Shown here piece by piece: positions 50,552 to 62,063 of a stretch of DNA of 64,000 nt. The DNA comes from Tethya wilhelma (Eukaryota; Porifera; Demospongiae; Tethyida; Tethyidae): positions 3,400,223 to 3,464,222 of the forward strand of contig CAXIPT010000009.1 in assembly GCA_964030475.1 (NCBI GenBank), given 5' to 3'. The notes under the pieces are model-generated. The model ran no database searches, was not told the origin of the DNA, and worked only from the letters and a program-made list of their open reading frames with translations. Each line of letters starts with the position of its first letter. The stretch's first letter is position 1. Position numbers and translations under genes: made by a program.

Positions 50552-51068
50552 TACTGTGATGTGACATGCACTTTTAATGCTTGCTATATATTAGTTTACC
50601 CCTGATAATAAAATGAGTGACGTTAATTGCTCTTTTTAAATACTTTTGTGTTATAATAATAATGATTATAATGTATGTTTAATTATTATGCTGTTTTTAT
50701 ACATGTAGGAGCGCATAATGCACTTCTGATACATGCATGTGATCCCACAATAATTTGTTATTAAATAAAGTACCCTCTGAACAAATGACACTTTAATTGG
50801 GGGACAATATAAATTTGGCTTGTTTGTCCTTTGTACAAAGGTTGTTTTTCTCGTGGAGTTTCTATTTGTATTGCTACAAACATCCTTTTGTGAGAGGTTA
50901 ATTTATACTCGGAGGGTCTAGCTACTATATCATTATCCTGCCCCCCTGGCAGACCAGCTGATAATAATAACACGTATGCAAACAAATAATTATAATATGT
51001 ACTACATGTATGTACTTTCATCAAGTACAGTGAGGGGGCATGATTATAATTACATACATTTAATAACA
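50552..51068. other. 3' flank of the kinase-FN3 gene
   Basis: Contains the AATAAA at 50607-50612. Beyond it the sequence is AT-rich and I see no gene. Confidence 0.5.
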
Positions 51069-51284
51069 AATAGACCTTACCCATGGCCGCGCGCGCCTCC
51101 ACTTGGCGGCAGAATTTGAGCCAATGTGGGAGGTGGCTCAATCAGAGATGGCTGCCTTCACTTAATTTTTTGAGCGGGTTAGTTACAGCAACATAACGTA
51201 TGACAGTTGCCAGTGTATGGTTGAAGCTTACTTCTATGGAAATTTATCTTTTCTGTCGAATTCTGCTATGAAAGACTATGGTAA

Positions 51285-51875
51285 AAGAGCCGGTGTCACA
51301 GGACCAGAGCTCCCCCCGAAAATTTTCTCCGGGGGAGAATTTCTCCTAAGGGTAATTTCTCCCCCCGGAGTTAATTTCCTAGGACGCAATCTCCCCCCTT
51401 AGGATACAAGCTCCCCCCCCCCAAACAGCAAGAGTTTATACTGTTGTTGATGGTCATGAGGTACTAAAAAGGCTATGGATGAATGTCAGATTGTATACAA
51501 GCTTGTAGGACTATGAACCAATGGTCAGACACAAACATATGGCTGGACAGAGTCGAATATAATAACTTTCTATTTTATCGCTATGCGTGACTGATTGAAG
51601 AACGGAACGAGGAACGGTAGCTCTACCCCTAGTCCTAGCTCTAGTCCTAGCCCTAGCCCTAGCTCTAACCCTAGACCTAGCATTACTATAACATACTATT
51701 CTATTCATATCGTTTTTTTTTCACAATCAACAAGCAGTAAAGGCACCCGGAGCGCCAGTCCTATGGGAGGAGTCCCAGTCCTAGGGCAAAATCTCCAGGG
51801 AGGAGGAAATATCCTTAGACCGGATCCTCCGGGGGAGGAGATTTTACCCGGAGTGAATATCCTATGACACCGGAG
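51285..51875. repeat. Nested element with GGAG/CTCC-rich ends
   Basis: Bounded by GCCGGTGTCACAGGA (about 51287) and TCCTATGACACCGG (about 51860). Both sides are built from short words such as CTCCCCCCGGAG, TTTCTCCT and TCCTAGGA, on the right in inverted orientation. In the middle, at 51603-51685, lies the CCTAGY array. Confidence 0.6.
51620..51685. repeat. Degenerate CCTAGC/CCCTAG hexamer array
   Basis: About ten tandem hexamers of the form CTAG(T/C)C and CTAGCC, including CTAACCCTAG. It resembles a degenerate form of the telomere repeat CCCTAA with G in place of the last A. The open frame through it has only low-complexity Pro/Ser content and is not a gene. Confidence 0.75.
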
Positions 51876-52494
51876 ATTCTCACAAGCTCCACCCAGCAGG
51901 CTTTGGAGACCCTTTACCATCAGTCTTGGGAACGTAGCACATTGCTAAACGATAAGTTTATTGTGTTTAGGTATAAGTAGCAACAGTATATTTATTTTGA
52001 TCACAGTGATGGCGGTCAGTATCAGTGTGGGATGGTTCAATTTCAACTCCAAAGTTGATGTATTGATGGTAGGGTCACCAAGGGGTGTGACTGTGTCGGT
52101 TGTCAAACAGGTTAAAACCAATGTACCCGTGTTGCAGCCCAGATCCTAGTTGCAGCTCGTGTACAGGGAACTACTGACACCACCTAGAGATAGCATGAAA
52201 ACACACAAGTGGAGAAAATTGTTATCAAACGCTGTAGATCTATGTGTTCACGAGCAAGGATATTTACAATTCAGCTCCTGGGTGTAGTCTTTCACAACAG
52301 AATTCGACAGAAAGATAAATTTCCGTAGAAGTAATTAAGCTTCAACCATACACTGGCAACTGTCATACGTTATGTTGTAACTAACCCACTCAAAAAACTA
52401 AGTGAAGGCAGCCATCTCTGATTGAGCCACCTCCCACATTGGCTCAAATTCTGCCGCCAAGTGGAGGCGCGCGCGGCTATGGGTAAAGTCTATT

Positions 52495-52869
52495 CGGGCA
52501 ACTCTTTCGGTCTCACGAATATCTGCTTGCTTTACTTCAGAAGAAAATGCGCTGACCATGAAGTTAAACCACACAGTTATAACTTACTGTATGCAGTATC
52601 TGTAGCTGCAAAAGCAAACTGCATACTGTTTTACTTTTGGCTGGGGAGACCGAATAAGTCACCAGCTCTAATTTTGCGAAAAAAGGGGGCGTGGGGTAAT
52701 TCGGGCAATCAGGTCGAAATTATTGTACGTGGAAGTTTGAGCGGTTTGTTTTGAGGCCTAAATTTTGTTCCTGAGCTTGAAGCAAGTTGGAGCCTCTACT
52801 ATCTATGGTTGGATGCACTTTGCAGTGTCAAACAGAGTGGATAAAGTATGAGAATTAAGTGAATAATAG
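52495..52869. other. Unassigned stretch between two repeats
   Basis: No gene features seen; no repeat match to other parts of the window that I can recognise. Confidence 0.4.
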
Positions 52870-54910
52870 ACCTTGCTAAGAAGCTTTCTCAGAGACTTTA
52901 ATGAAACTCCCCAGAACACTCTAAGAAAGCGCGAACCCACACAAATGCACTTTTGTTCATTACTTCAACTGACTTACTTGAACACGATTTCCAGAGAAAC
53001 AAAAAGCGCTGAGCCAACTTTGACTGTACATATAGTAACTTGAATTCATCCGAACTACGAACCTTTACACTTATTTTCTGTCTAAATATCAAGAAACAAG
53101 AGCTAGGCAGCTTTTAAAACTTTGATATAAATTAGTAATACTGTACTGAAATGTAGCCATCTTGGTGTTGGTAAAGGTCGTCACATTTATATAGCAAACT
53201 TGACCACGTGGTTTGCACATAGATATTAGAGACTACGTACCCGGGATTGGAAACGCAGGGAAATTAACAATCCACGCGTGTTGCGCTTTGCTGTGCGTTA
53301 AATAGAATAACTGAAAAGATTCTCCAGAGACTTGCAGAAGTTTTGGACTGGAAAAGCAAACTGCACCTGCTTGAGGATGGATAGTGCTAGTGGCCGAGTT
53401 GGCAGCATTATTACGGTCATAATGTTTCCAATAACATGTCATTATTGTTCATGCATAAGAATATACAATAAGAATTACATCATAAACTTCAACACTGCAC
53501 TGTAGAGCAGTTATGATGACAGATTCAATCACAGATCAGAGAATAGAGACTGAAAGTGACAAAGAACTAGGAGACTTGAAGTGGCAGAGTTCCTGTAGGA
53601 TATACCTGGACTGTGGCATCAGAGATTGCAGCTTAGCTTTGGTTTGCCGGGCGTAAACTTCTTATCACCAGAGATAGGTGATGTGTGTGTCCCATCCTGC
53701 CAATTTGGAATAAAAAATAAAGACAAGCTCAAGTACTTGCTGTTTAACAGTACTGCATGACCTCAAACACTAATCTACCCAATCTTGATGCTTGGTGAAT
53801 AAATCATTTGAGATCTAAGTACATGTAGTGACATAGCTTTCAACTGCAAACTAAAGATTCTCACAAATAAAAACCCTGCCCAGGTTATACAGCATAGCCT
53901 AATGCAAACAAAAAATCAATATAAGCTACTGCCAAAGAACAGTATGGACATGAGAGGTACAGAAAGTCCTACATAAAGCTACACTATACCTAGATACTGA
54001 ATGGCAACACTGTATCACATCCCTTTGTTTTATGTCACACAACATTAGCCCGTTCCATAGAGCATCAAAAGCACTAGTTTATGCCATAAAAATTATTACT
54101 ATTGTTGGTTTTTTTTAGCAGTTAGAGGTACAGGAAGAATGATAGTTCATAGATTCCCGGCTACTTTAGTACAAATCAGCCTGGAATGCATAGTCTAGTT
54201 AGTACTTGCACTTTATTATTTCAGTACCAAGTAAGTATATTCTTACCTGTTTCAATGAAATCTTAGCTGTAGCAAAAGCGCCGCTTCTGTTCTGGATTTC
54301 ACTCCTTTCTTGGGACGGCATCAAAGATTTACAAATTGTGGCAGCTGCCCAAAAATGCCCAAAAAATGCCCAAAAGTGCAACACGCGCGGTTCGTGAAAT
54401 TTACATTAGAGCATATGGGCGTTTCCAATCCCGGGTACGTAGTCTCTAATATCTATGGTTTGCATAATATCATGTCTAATGCGCATGCGCATCCAATGTA
54501 GAGCAGGCACTTCTACTTTTTGATCAGTCTCTTGCAAAATTCACCTTAGTGTAGAAAAAAATGCATGAACAAGTATAGTAAAAATTTTACAAAAATAACA
54601 GTGTAGGAATGGGCAATGCTGTAAAAAGCAAGGAAACAAGCCAAGACTCTGAATTTCGGCACATGACTACTTCATTTTTTGTGACAAAGCCTTACAATCT
54701 CAAATGTAGGTTGCCTGCATGGCTGCTGATAAACTTCATTTAATTTATAATAGGTAGACAAAGGACCATGCATGTATACTATGATATGATGAAGACTGAA
54801 AATGAATTAGTCATGTGCCGAAATTCAGAGTCTTGGTTTGTTTCCTTGCTTTTTACAGCACTGCCCATTCCTACACTGTTATTTTTATAAAATTTTTACT
54901 ACTTGTAATA
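52870..54910 (-). repeat. Dispersed 0.7-1 kb repeat, copy 4, minus strand, split by an insertion
   Basis: 52870-53217 is the reverse complement of the inner part of the family (TTGAACACGATTTCCAGAGA, AGCTGCCT-related block, GACCACGTGG). 54458-54910 continues it with GCGCATGCGCATCC, then two arms (about 54580-54680 and 54810-54905). The two halves join exactly at the 7-bp duplication GTTTGCA once the 1,240-bp insertion is removed. Confidence 0.8.
53218..54457. mobile_element. Non-autonomous DNA transposon with perfect 39-bp inverted ends
   Basis: 53218-53256 and 54419-54457 are perfect reverse complements of 39 bp, beginning CATAGATATTAGAGACTACG. The direct repeat GTTTGCA flanks it at 53211-53217 and 54458-54464 (an 8-bp reading GGTTTGCA is possible if one terminal base is counted differently). 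The size of the duplication points to the hAT superfamily (8 bp) by general knowledge, but there is no transposase inside to confirm it. Confidence 0.9.
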
Positions 54911-55624
54911 TTATTACTAAAGATCTACAAAAGTTGGACTCGATCTGCAAATCGGTCCTGCTACAGAATATAGGTTATCAGTCTACGCTAAGACCCGGGT
55001 TACGTGGCTGATTACTTCCGGTAAATCAAATGTACAGGGATAATAATTATACGGGAGGAAAAATTGAATTTTAGTTACTGTACTCTAACTACTCTTATAC
55101 CAATTCAGTAAATGTACGACACTTATAAATTATAAAATATTGTTAAACAAGGATTAAATAAGCCCTACATACTCCACAAAAAGCTCCTCTCTGGTTGTTG
55201 GTCTGTGGTGAGTCCAGATTTCAGCTGAAAGTTTCAGAATGAGCCAACTAGAGGTCACCGGACAACTTGATGCAAAACATGCTCCAGTCTTCATATTTCT
55301 AGTGATTATACTACACAACCATTGCTACATTTTTACATAAAAAATTAGTAACCTACCCAAGATCATACTGAATAAGCAACCACTGAAAATCATGAAATTT
55401 TAACTATTTCAGGTGATTGTTTCTTGGCAGTTGAACAGCTACACTCAGAAATACTCCTATATAGGATAAATTTAACTTAGAAAAGTTCAATAAAACTATT
55501 GAGAAGTCTTGATATTCTTTATGTACTGGATGACAGTCCAATTCTCACATGTACTCTGAGCCACAGTCCTTTCCCTTCAATGTTCAGTTCACTGGACAAC
55601 TTGATGCAAAAAGTCACAGCAAGA
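54911..55624. other. Unassigned stretch
   Basis: AT-rich sequence with no recognisable gene or repeat. Confidence 0.4.
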
Positions 55625-55833
55625 TACCGTATAGCGGGAAATTTTCGTGGGGGAAAATTTTTGCGAATTTCGCGGTTTGGCAACTTTCCGCGAAATTTTT
55701 CCCCCACGAAATTTTTAGGTATGTGGTCGTCACGTATAGTTGAGACGCGATCCACGAAATTTTTCCCCGCGAATTTCTATTCAAGACGAAAACGCAAAAA
55801 TTTTCCCCCACGAAAATTTCCCGCTATACGGTA
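55625..55833. repeat. MITE-like element with TACCGTATAGCGGG ends
   Basis: Best-preserved member of this family in the window: the left end TACCGTATAGCGGGAAATTT and the right end AAATTTCCCGCTATACGGTA are exact complements over at least 20 bp. The interior repeats CGAAATTTTTCCCCC-like words in both orientations. The terminal TA on both sides fits a TA target duplication. Confidence 0.85.
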
Positions 55834-57101
55834 ATTTTTGGATCATAGATTATTTACATATTGAACTCTCAGAATTCCGACGGTTGCTAGAATAGTCTTC
55901 CATTTGAGTCATGTTATTCACTTACAAACTCTTGGAAAAGTTCATTTTTGGCAGCTCAACTTTGATTACCTGCGTGACGTCACAAATGGGTGTGCGCTAT
56001 ACCTAAATTTTAGTTAATAATAAGCGCGTGTTCTTAGTAACCACGCAGTTGTCCTTCGTATTTCATGGTAAAAAGTCGGGATTGTTTCATCAGACTCTTC
56101 AAAAGAACTTAAATTGTCAACTACATTGCAAATATTTGAGTTTTGACTTTCTTTGGTGTGTATGTCAACGGGACTTCTCATTTTCAGTTAACATCTTGTC
56201 GTCCATCCATGCATGCACGCCACCATTACCCAGATTTCGGCCTAATCCGAGTAATCCTTATTTGGAGGACAGTCTCAGGTAGGGCAGGGCCCCGTATTCC
56301 CTTGTGACAGGATTTTCCAAATCATTACCCTGTCCCCTTGCGTTTTCTCCCCCGGGTTTATCCCCCAGGATAATTGCGGAGGGGGTGGCCCCATGCACAT
56401 TTTTCTCTCATGCTAAACCCGAGGTGCTTGGGCAGGAGGAAGAGAGCCAAGGACCTCGACGACCCTCCGAAAGAACCCCCCCCAGGCAATGATTGGGATA
56501 CGGCGCTCCTACCTGAACTGTTTATCATGTTGGGTCCATGCCAGCACCCAACAGAGTAAAAGAAAATCAAAACACCCTCGATCTATATAACTTTAATCTA
56601 CTACATGGGTGGGAGGGAAGGGTATAAGATGAAATAGTCTAAGTGATATGTCACAGCCAAAATTAAGAGCAAAAATAGCAACGTGGTACTGGGCATGCGC
56701 ACTGGCACACTGCAGCACCAACATGCAGTGAGGCCCCGCCCCCAACACTGTCCTCCAATGTTAACCCCATTTAACAAGGTATGTTAAATGGTCATTTATT
56801 TCGTGTACGTTAACAACTCTCTTACGTATGATGATCACGTACAGTTTTAATGTTATGTAATTTATGTGAGGAGTGGCCAAAGTACATGATTTCGATCACG
56901 GTCGATACCCGGAACTATATTAAACTTCTCATTACTTGAATCCTGAGAGGAAAGCTCTTCTTTTTGCACTCCAAAACCTGATATGCATACCCTATGGCCA
57001 GAGGACTCAACGTAAACATTGCATGGTGCCTGCACATGTACAAATGAATGTCACGGTCATCAAAAAGAGAGTATTATTGAAATATTCACTGTCTATAACA
57101 G
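55834..57101. other. Region before the kinase fragment
   Basis: No exon encoding a kinase N-lobe or other domain could be recognised here, although the fragment at 57102 would need one upstream. A stretch around 56320-56560 is GC-richer than its surroundings with no clear coding features. Confidence 0.4.
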
Positions 57102-57607
57102 TCTACCCCTTCCTTGCCCCTGCCGTTATTAGAGGCAACTGTAAGAATGAATCCACTGACTATGGATGCAAGTGTGATGTGTGGAACATTGGTTGTGTCA
57201 TCATTCTGATGGCCACTGGGAAGCCTCCCTGGCTGGATCAGTTGAATGAAGACAGACGGAGCAATTTGGCCCTGCTATATACAGTGAGTTGGTACTAAAA
57301 TTAAAGTTATATTATACAATAATGCTGCATGTATTATGTGTATGCCTCAATGTCAGTGGGTGACAGATTAGGAAGAAAAAAGTAGGTAAAAATGCCCAGA
57401 AATAGACAAATTTGAATTTTAACAAGCTTGTTACCACTATACCCCATGCATTCACACAATACTTGTATGTAGATTGGTACAGCAAAGGAGCCTCCTGCCT
57501 TGCCCAAGTTCTCCAACCAAGCTCTCAAGGAGTTCACCGTCCGATGTTTAAAGATTGACCCAAAGGAGAGAGCAACCACTTCAGAACTGCTCAGTTTACC
57601 ACTCTAG
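57102..57607 (+). pseudogene. MAP3K-like kinase C-lobe fragment
   Basis: Two exons, 57102-57283 and 57473-57607, encode the C-terminal part of a Ser/Thr kinase of MEKK type: AVIRGN, then YGCKCDVWNIGCVIILMATG with the usual KPPWLDQL, then IGTAKEPPALPKFSNQALKE and KIDPKERATTSELL, stop at 57605-57607. The APE motif reads APA: the glutamate that pairs with the helix G arginine is lost. No ATP-binding lobe or catalytic loop precedes it within the window. Presumably a truncated gene or an assembly fragment; the first exon's start is the less certain border. Confidence 0.65.
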
Positions 57608-57719
57608 CAAGTGAGCACTGCAAATAATATTATTGTACAGTACTAAGATTGCACAGTCCTATACTGTATGGCATACCCATGCATTGTAGCCAGTTGGATT
57701 TTTTGGATGGTTTGAGTTT

Positions 57720-57836
57720 AATAGACCTTACCCATAGCCGCGCGCGCCTCCACTTGGCGGCAGAATTTGAGCCAATGTGGGAGGTGGCTCAATCAAAGAT
57801 GGCTGCCTTCACTTAGTTTTTTGAGCGGGTTAGTTN
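57720..57836. repeat. Fragment of the foldback element arm, ending at n
   Basis: Near-identical to the left arm at 51069 onwards (AATAGACCTTACCCATAGCC through TTTTTTGAGCGGGTTAGTT), cut exactly at the n at 57836. Confidence 0.85.
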
Positions 57837-58129
57837 TTGTTGGTGTCCATGTGACGTTAGTGTAGTATACACTAGAGTTAAACTGACTTTGAGTAACGCT
57901 GGAGGTTATAAGTCCAAACGGTGATGCTGTTATAAAGTGTGATATGCTGTATAATAAATTTATAACAAGTGACTATATTCAGCATTGAACAATATATAAT
58001 ACTAACAGTACAATAAGCACTAATTGATAAAACAATACACATTTAACAGTAATCATCTATAAGATTATTATACAAAATTAAACATTGCATGCCTGCCTAT
58101 GGTTTGATCAATTAAAGAGTATAACCTAC
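57837..58129. other. Unassigned stretch
   Basis: The 3' exons expected for the minus-strand gene at 58130-59510 should lie here, but none is recognised. Confidence 0.4.
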
Positions 58130-59510
58130 CTAGCACTGGAGCCACCAGAGTATGCTACAATGGAAGCTCTGTAAGTTGTGCCGAAGGGAACAGGAATACA
58201 CGAACCATCTGGTGGAGTTTCTCCAGGGACTAATGATGGACTAACAATAACAGTACATGATTGAGAACTGAAAAAGACATTGATAAGAAACTGCAAAGGA
58301 ACACTGCTCAATGGATTGGTACTTGAAGATGGTGCAAAATCCTCTACTTGTATGGCTACACCATACCAGCCAATGCTAACTGATGGAGTCCAAGTGATCA
58401 CACAGGCATTCTGTAGGTATGCATAATTATTATGAATTCAGGCACAAAAAATAATTATGTCAAACAACCTTATCATTGCAGAATTATACCTGATCAATTG
58501 TCGCTCCACTAAGTCCACTACAGACATCTCCACATTCATTCCCCTGTGCCCACCGGCAACGGACAATATCTTGATCTGGATCTTGAACAGGAATCCTAAT
58601 AGTGTGGGCACAATCTTGCTGCAGTCGTACTATGGGTATTGTGGTAGTTACTGGTGAGGAGTTTATCCGACCAGTATCTGATCGTAAAGCAAGGTTTCCC
58701 TTTACTCTCACTTCCCAATCAGCAGACTGGCCGCCATTTTGAAGGGTGATCCAACAACAACTAGCATACCTGAAAATCATGCAGCAATTAAATGCAGCTT
58801 ATATTTTTATGTACTTCAATCAAATACATATAGTCTATTATTAATACGTTACAACACAAAAAATGAGAAAATCAATTAAATAAAATTATAGACTTACGAT
58901 GCTTCAAAGGAGGCAATAGACCTTGTTATACTAGCATTATACGTTCTCTCTCCAGCTGACCAGTCTTCATCAGTATCAAAGTCAGTACAGTAGTAATACA
59001 TGCTCCCAACATCACCACTACAACCAATCCGGCAAGTAAGGTAATCTAAAACATGTCCAAATTGTCTAGTAGTTCCAACAGTTGAACTAGTGCAACCTCC
59101 AGCATCAGAGGATCCTCTCCATGCAATCCGATGATTGATTTCAATCTATATAGTCCATCAGGCATTATTGTGAAATGCAACCATAATGATTATTATATAT
59201 ATACAATAATAAAATAAACGGAACTTAGTGCATATGCATTTTAACTAATTTATTGTCCAAAGTTAGATTCTATAGTGCATGTGCAGAATATCAGTATCGA
59301 TTAATTATATACCAATCCATTGAAGGGTGATGTAGTAGGATTCACTGGTCTCCACTGGATAATGGCCCCTCTGAAATGAGATGACGTGACCATTTGACAC
59401 AAATAGAGGCACAGGGTAAGAGTAACAAATGTCCTGAGCTGATTATGATGCATGTCATAAATCAGGAGTGAGTACTGACAGGGAACCTCAAAATAATGCG
59501 AACTTGATCA
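58130..59510 (-). CDS. Partial extracellular protein with paired cysteines (both ends missing)
   Basis: Exons in transcript order: 59510-59480 (tentative micro-exon), 59370-59313, 59145-58898, 58769-58490, 58410-58130. The protein contains GAIIQWRPVNPTTSPFNG, LTCRIGCSGDVGSMYYYCTD, DWSAGERTYNASI, YASCCWITLQ, LRSDTGRINSSPV, IPVQDPDQDIVRCRWA, GWYGVAIQVEDF and LSSVPLQFLINVFF. Many cysteines in pairs, a phrase of the type PVxDPDxDxVxCRWA and N-glycosylation sequons point to a secreted or cell-surface protein. It resembles a family of large uncharacterised invertebrate extracellular proteins that I cannot name. No start, signal peptide or stop lies in the window. Splice borders and phases are consistent between the four larger exons. 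Confidence 0.6.
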
Positions 59511-59951
59511 CTGCAACAGCATAATATAAGATTTGATCTTAAATATACACAGACTTCAGATCTAGCATGAGTATAGCACTATAATGAATCGAACAATAAT
59601 AGTCTATTTTCATTTTGTAACTTAGAAAATCTACAATCTGGACCAAATTTACAACTTATCTAAAACAAAAACTTCATTAACGATTATTTCATGATATATA
59701 TACTGTTAGGGTTTACCTTAGGTCTTGTGGTCAAGAACTTCAAGCTCAGTCATATAATATTATAGCTACAACAAATCTTGCAAACCAGATCCTGCTAACT
59801 GTAGCAATCACGATTGTGCAGTATAGTTATAAAATCAATACAAATGAATTCATAGTATAGTAACCGTTACCAGGGGCGTAGCCAGGATTTTAGAAAAAGG
59901 AAGCAATAAAAATGCTGCCGCGCCTGAAATTTTGTATAACTGGAAACCACA

Positions 59952-60053
59952 CTTACCCATAGCCGCGCGCGCCTCCACTTGGCGGCAGAATTTGAGCCAA
60001 TGTGGGAGGTGGCTCAATCAAAGATGGCTGCCTTCACTTAGTTTTTTGAGCGN
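59952..60053. repeat. Second fragment of the foldback arm, ending at n
   Basis: Same arm as 57720-57836, starting CTTACCCATAGCCGCGCGCG and cut at the n at 60053 after TTTTTTGAGCG. The 440 bp upstream (59511-59951) hold nothing I recognise. Confidence 0.85.
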
Positions 60054-60412
60054 CTTTCTCCACCTTACGGAGATGACCTTGAACATCGGGCCTGAAGGGG
60101 GAGGGGCAACATGTGGCTGTCACATGACTGTCATGCGACTACAAAGAAGTCCTTACACAGCTCCAGGCATTCCATTATCAATCACTAGGGACGTGTTGAA
60201 ATGATGGGGCAGAGATATCTGTACGAGGTTGAAAGAGGAGTTTTAAAATGGAAAGTAAAACTTATAAAAACATGAGCTAGCTGCTTACATCAGAGGAGCT
60301 GCAAGATTTACCAGTGGTCGGTAGAAGAGTGGTTATAGTCAAACCAATGACATTACCTACGAGAAAACAAACAATATTATAATGTATGCAACTCCTGAGA
60401 TGCAAACCTCAN

Positions 60413-60501
<89 letters not shown>
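60413..60501. repeat. CA microsatellite next to n
   Basis: About 88 bp of CA dinucleotides starting immediately after an n at 60412 and ending at the splice acceptor of the exon at 60504. Confidence 0.95.
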
Positions 60502-60503
<2 letters not shown>

Positions 60504-60720
60504 CTCTCCCTCTTCACTGCCCTTGGTACCAACAGTAACAACGAGGTGGTGATCCGTCGCAGTCCCATGGAGAACTCCACATCCCCCCCTCCCCTGTTTG
60601 CCGGCAAACCAACCAAGTCCTCCGAGACACTAGCCGTGGGAAGAAGTCATGACTTCTTTGAGGACGAGAGAAAGTTCAAGAAACCGGTGTTCTGTTACTA
60701 TTGCAATGGTCTTATACAAC
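60504..60720 (+). CDS. Orphan exon with the first half of a C1 (phorbol ester/DAG-type) domain
   Basis: The exon is bounded by ACATAG upstream and GTGAGT downstream and is open throughout. Its end encodes HDFFEDERKFKKPVFCYYCN, which fits the start of a C1 zinc finger: His, about 12 residues, then C-x2-C after the K-P-x-F turn. The upstream part (RRSPMENSTSPPPLFAGKPT) is low-complexity linker. C1 domains bind diacylglycerol or serve as protein contacts in PKC, DAG kinases, RasGRPs, chimaerins and some RhoGEFs; which of these this was cannot be told. No partner exon is found downstream to 61800. Confidence 0.6.
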
Positions 60721-61807
60721 GTGAGTTGGTTCATGTACATACGTAACTTCATTTCCCTCAGACTGATGTTCTGTCAGTCTGAGTGTTATGTCTAGAGGGT
60801 TTAGAATTTTGGTCGTTTACCTTCATCTTAGAATTTTAAATTGTCTGCTTGATCTACTGTGTTTTAGAGATCTTTAGTTGCGAAACACACTGAAAGAGTT
60901 ATAGTAGTTTGTTTTTTTTCGGTGTGTGTGTGTCACTCTTAATCTGAAGAATAGCAAGGCTGCTCTGAAAATATTAGACATGGGCATAAAGTACTGGTGT
61001 TTATCTATATTTTTTCAGAAGCTAAAAGCTTTTATTTCCTGAGCTATCCCAGGATTTTCAGTTCGAGCGATTATTTAGGCTATGTGGCCCCACCCACTAG
61101 CACTATGTATGTATAGCAAGCTAAGCGGCAAGTTGTGTAGCCTGCTTGATCATCAGTACTGAAGTGAAACACACATCTCAGTCATTTGGAGGCAGGAGCT
61201 GTATCATAAGATTTACCTGCCTTTCTATATGTTATGATAATCTAAGAAAGTATTCACCTCTTAAGAAGAGCAACCAGGTATCACAAAATAGCTCCAGGCA
61301 ACTTGCATATGAATTCCAAATAACGCACACTTTTGTGTGTGGAAAGGGTTGTCAATTTGAATTTCCTTAGTAGTTTATGAATTATGCATGAGTGTAGAAA
61401 TTAATGGCGCCCATACGGAGAAGGCGCTTTTTGCCTTGTATCTAGCTACTCAATGAGAGGTACAAAAAAAAGATGACTGACCACAAAGAAACGACTTTCT
61501 CTCTTTCAAGAATCAATTAATCTCGAACACATATGGTGCCATTCATTTCAGTAGCAACAGAGGAGGCTATAGCAGTATAATATTGGTATGGAATCAAAGC
61601 ATATTAAGCATAGCTGCATAAAAGTGATTTCTGTAACAACACAGCAGGTTATTCGGTGCTGCTATAGCAGCATGCATAAATGGGTTTGTAGTAGTATATA
61701 GTGATTTCTGTAACAACATAATGTATAGCAGAGGAAAGGTGGTGGTACAATATGGACAGTGAGTGGAAGCGTTACCTAATATTTATGGTAGTGACTTCAT
61801 TGCAGCT
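60721..61807. other. Unassigned stretch
   Basis: No second half of the C1 domain or other gene is recognised in this 1.1 kb. Confidence 0.4.
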
Positions 61808-61905
61808 GCAGTCATGTGCCAAAGTTCCGAGTCTTGCCTTGATTCATTGCATTCCTCATTCCTACACTAGTACTGCTTATATTTGCACAAAATTTTAACT
61901 ACTTG
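61808..61905. repeat. Lone arm of the dispersed repeat
   Basis: GTCATGTGCCAAAGTTCCGA to ACTACTTGT is a diverged single copy of the arm seen at 44161 and 54810, without the partner arm or the tail. Confidence 0.65.
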
Positions 61906-62063
61906 TGGACTGTTGTTTTTATGACTGAGCCTCTGATAGCTATATTATAGCTTTACTGCGAAATTTTTTTAACAGTTACTGTATACGTATATGCACAATG
62001 CCATGATATCTGTAGCCTGTAAACTTTTATAATCACTGGGTGTATAAAGTTGTTAGCATAATT

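Larger units (their letters stand above)
51069..52494. mobile_element. Foldback element with about 200-bp inverted arms
   Basis: Left arm 51069-51273 and right arm 52290-52494 are near-perfect reverse complements, starting AATAGACCTTACCCATGGCC and including the GC-rich word GCGCGCGCCTCCACTTGGCG. No transposase is seen in the 1.0 kb between them, which holds another small inverted-end element (51285-51875). Partial left arms recur at 57720-57836 and 59952-60053. Target duplication not identified. Confidence 0.8.

Noticed and set aside
51595..51867. Pro/Ser-rich open frame
   Set aside because: It is a translation of the CCTAGC hexamer array and repeat ends; no start context or domain.
54199..54501. 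Short frames on both strands within the transposon at 53218-54457
   Set aside because: Too short, no transposase motifs, and the frames cross the inverted end into another repeat.
60377..60616. Open frame made of repeated Cys-Val
   Set aside because: Translation of the CA microsatellite.
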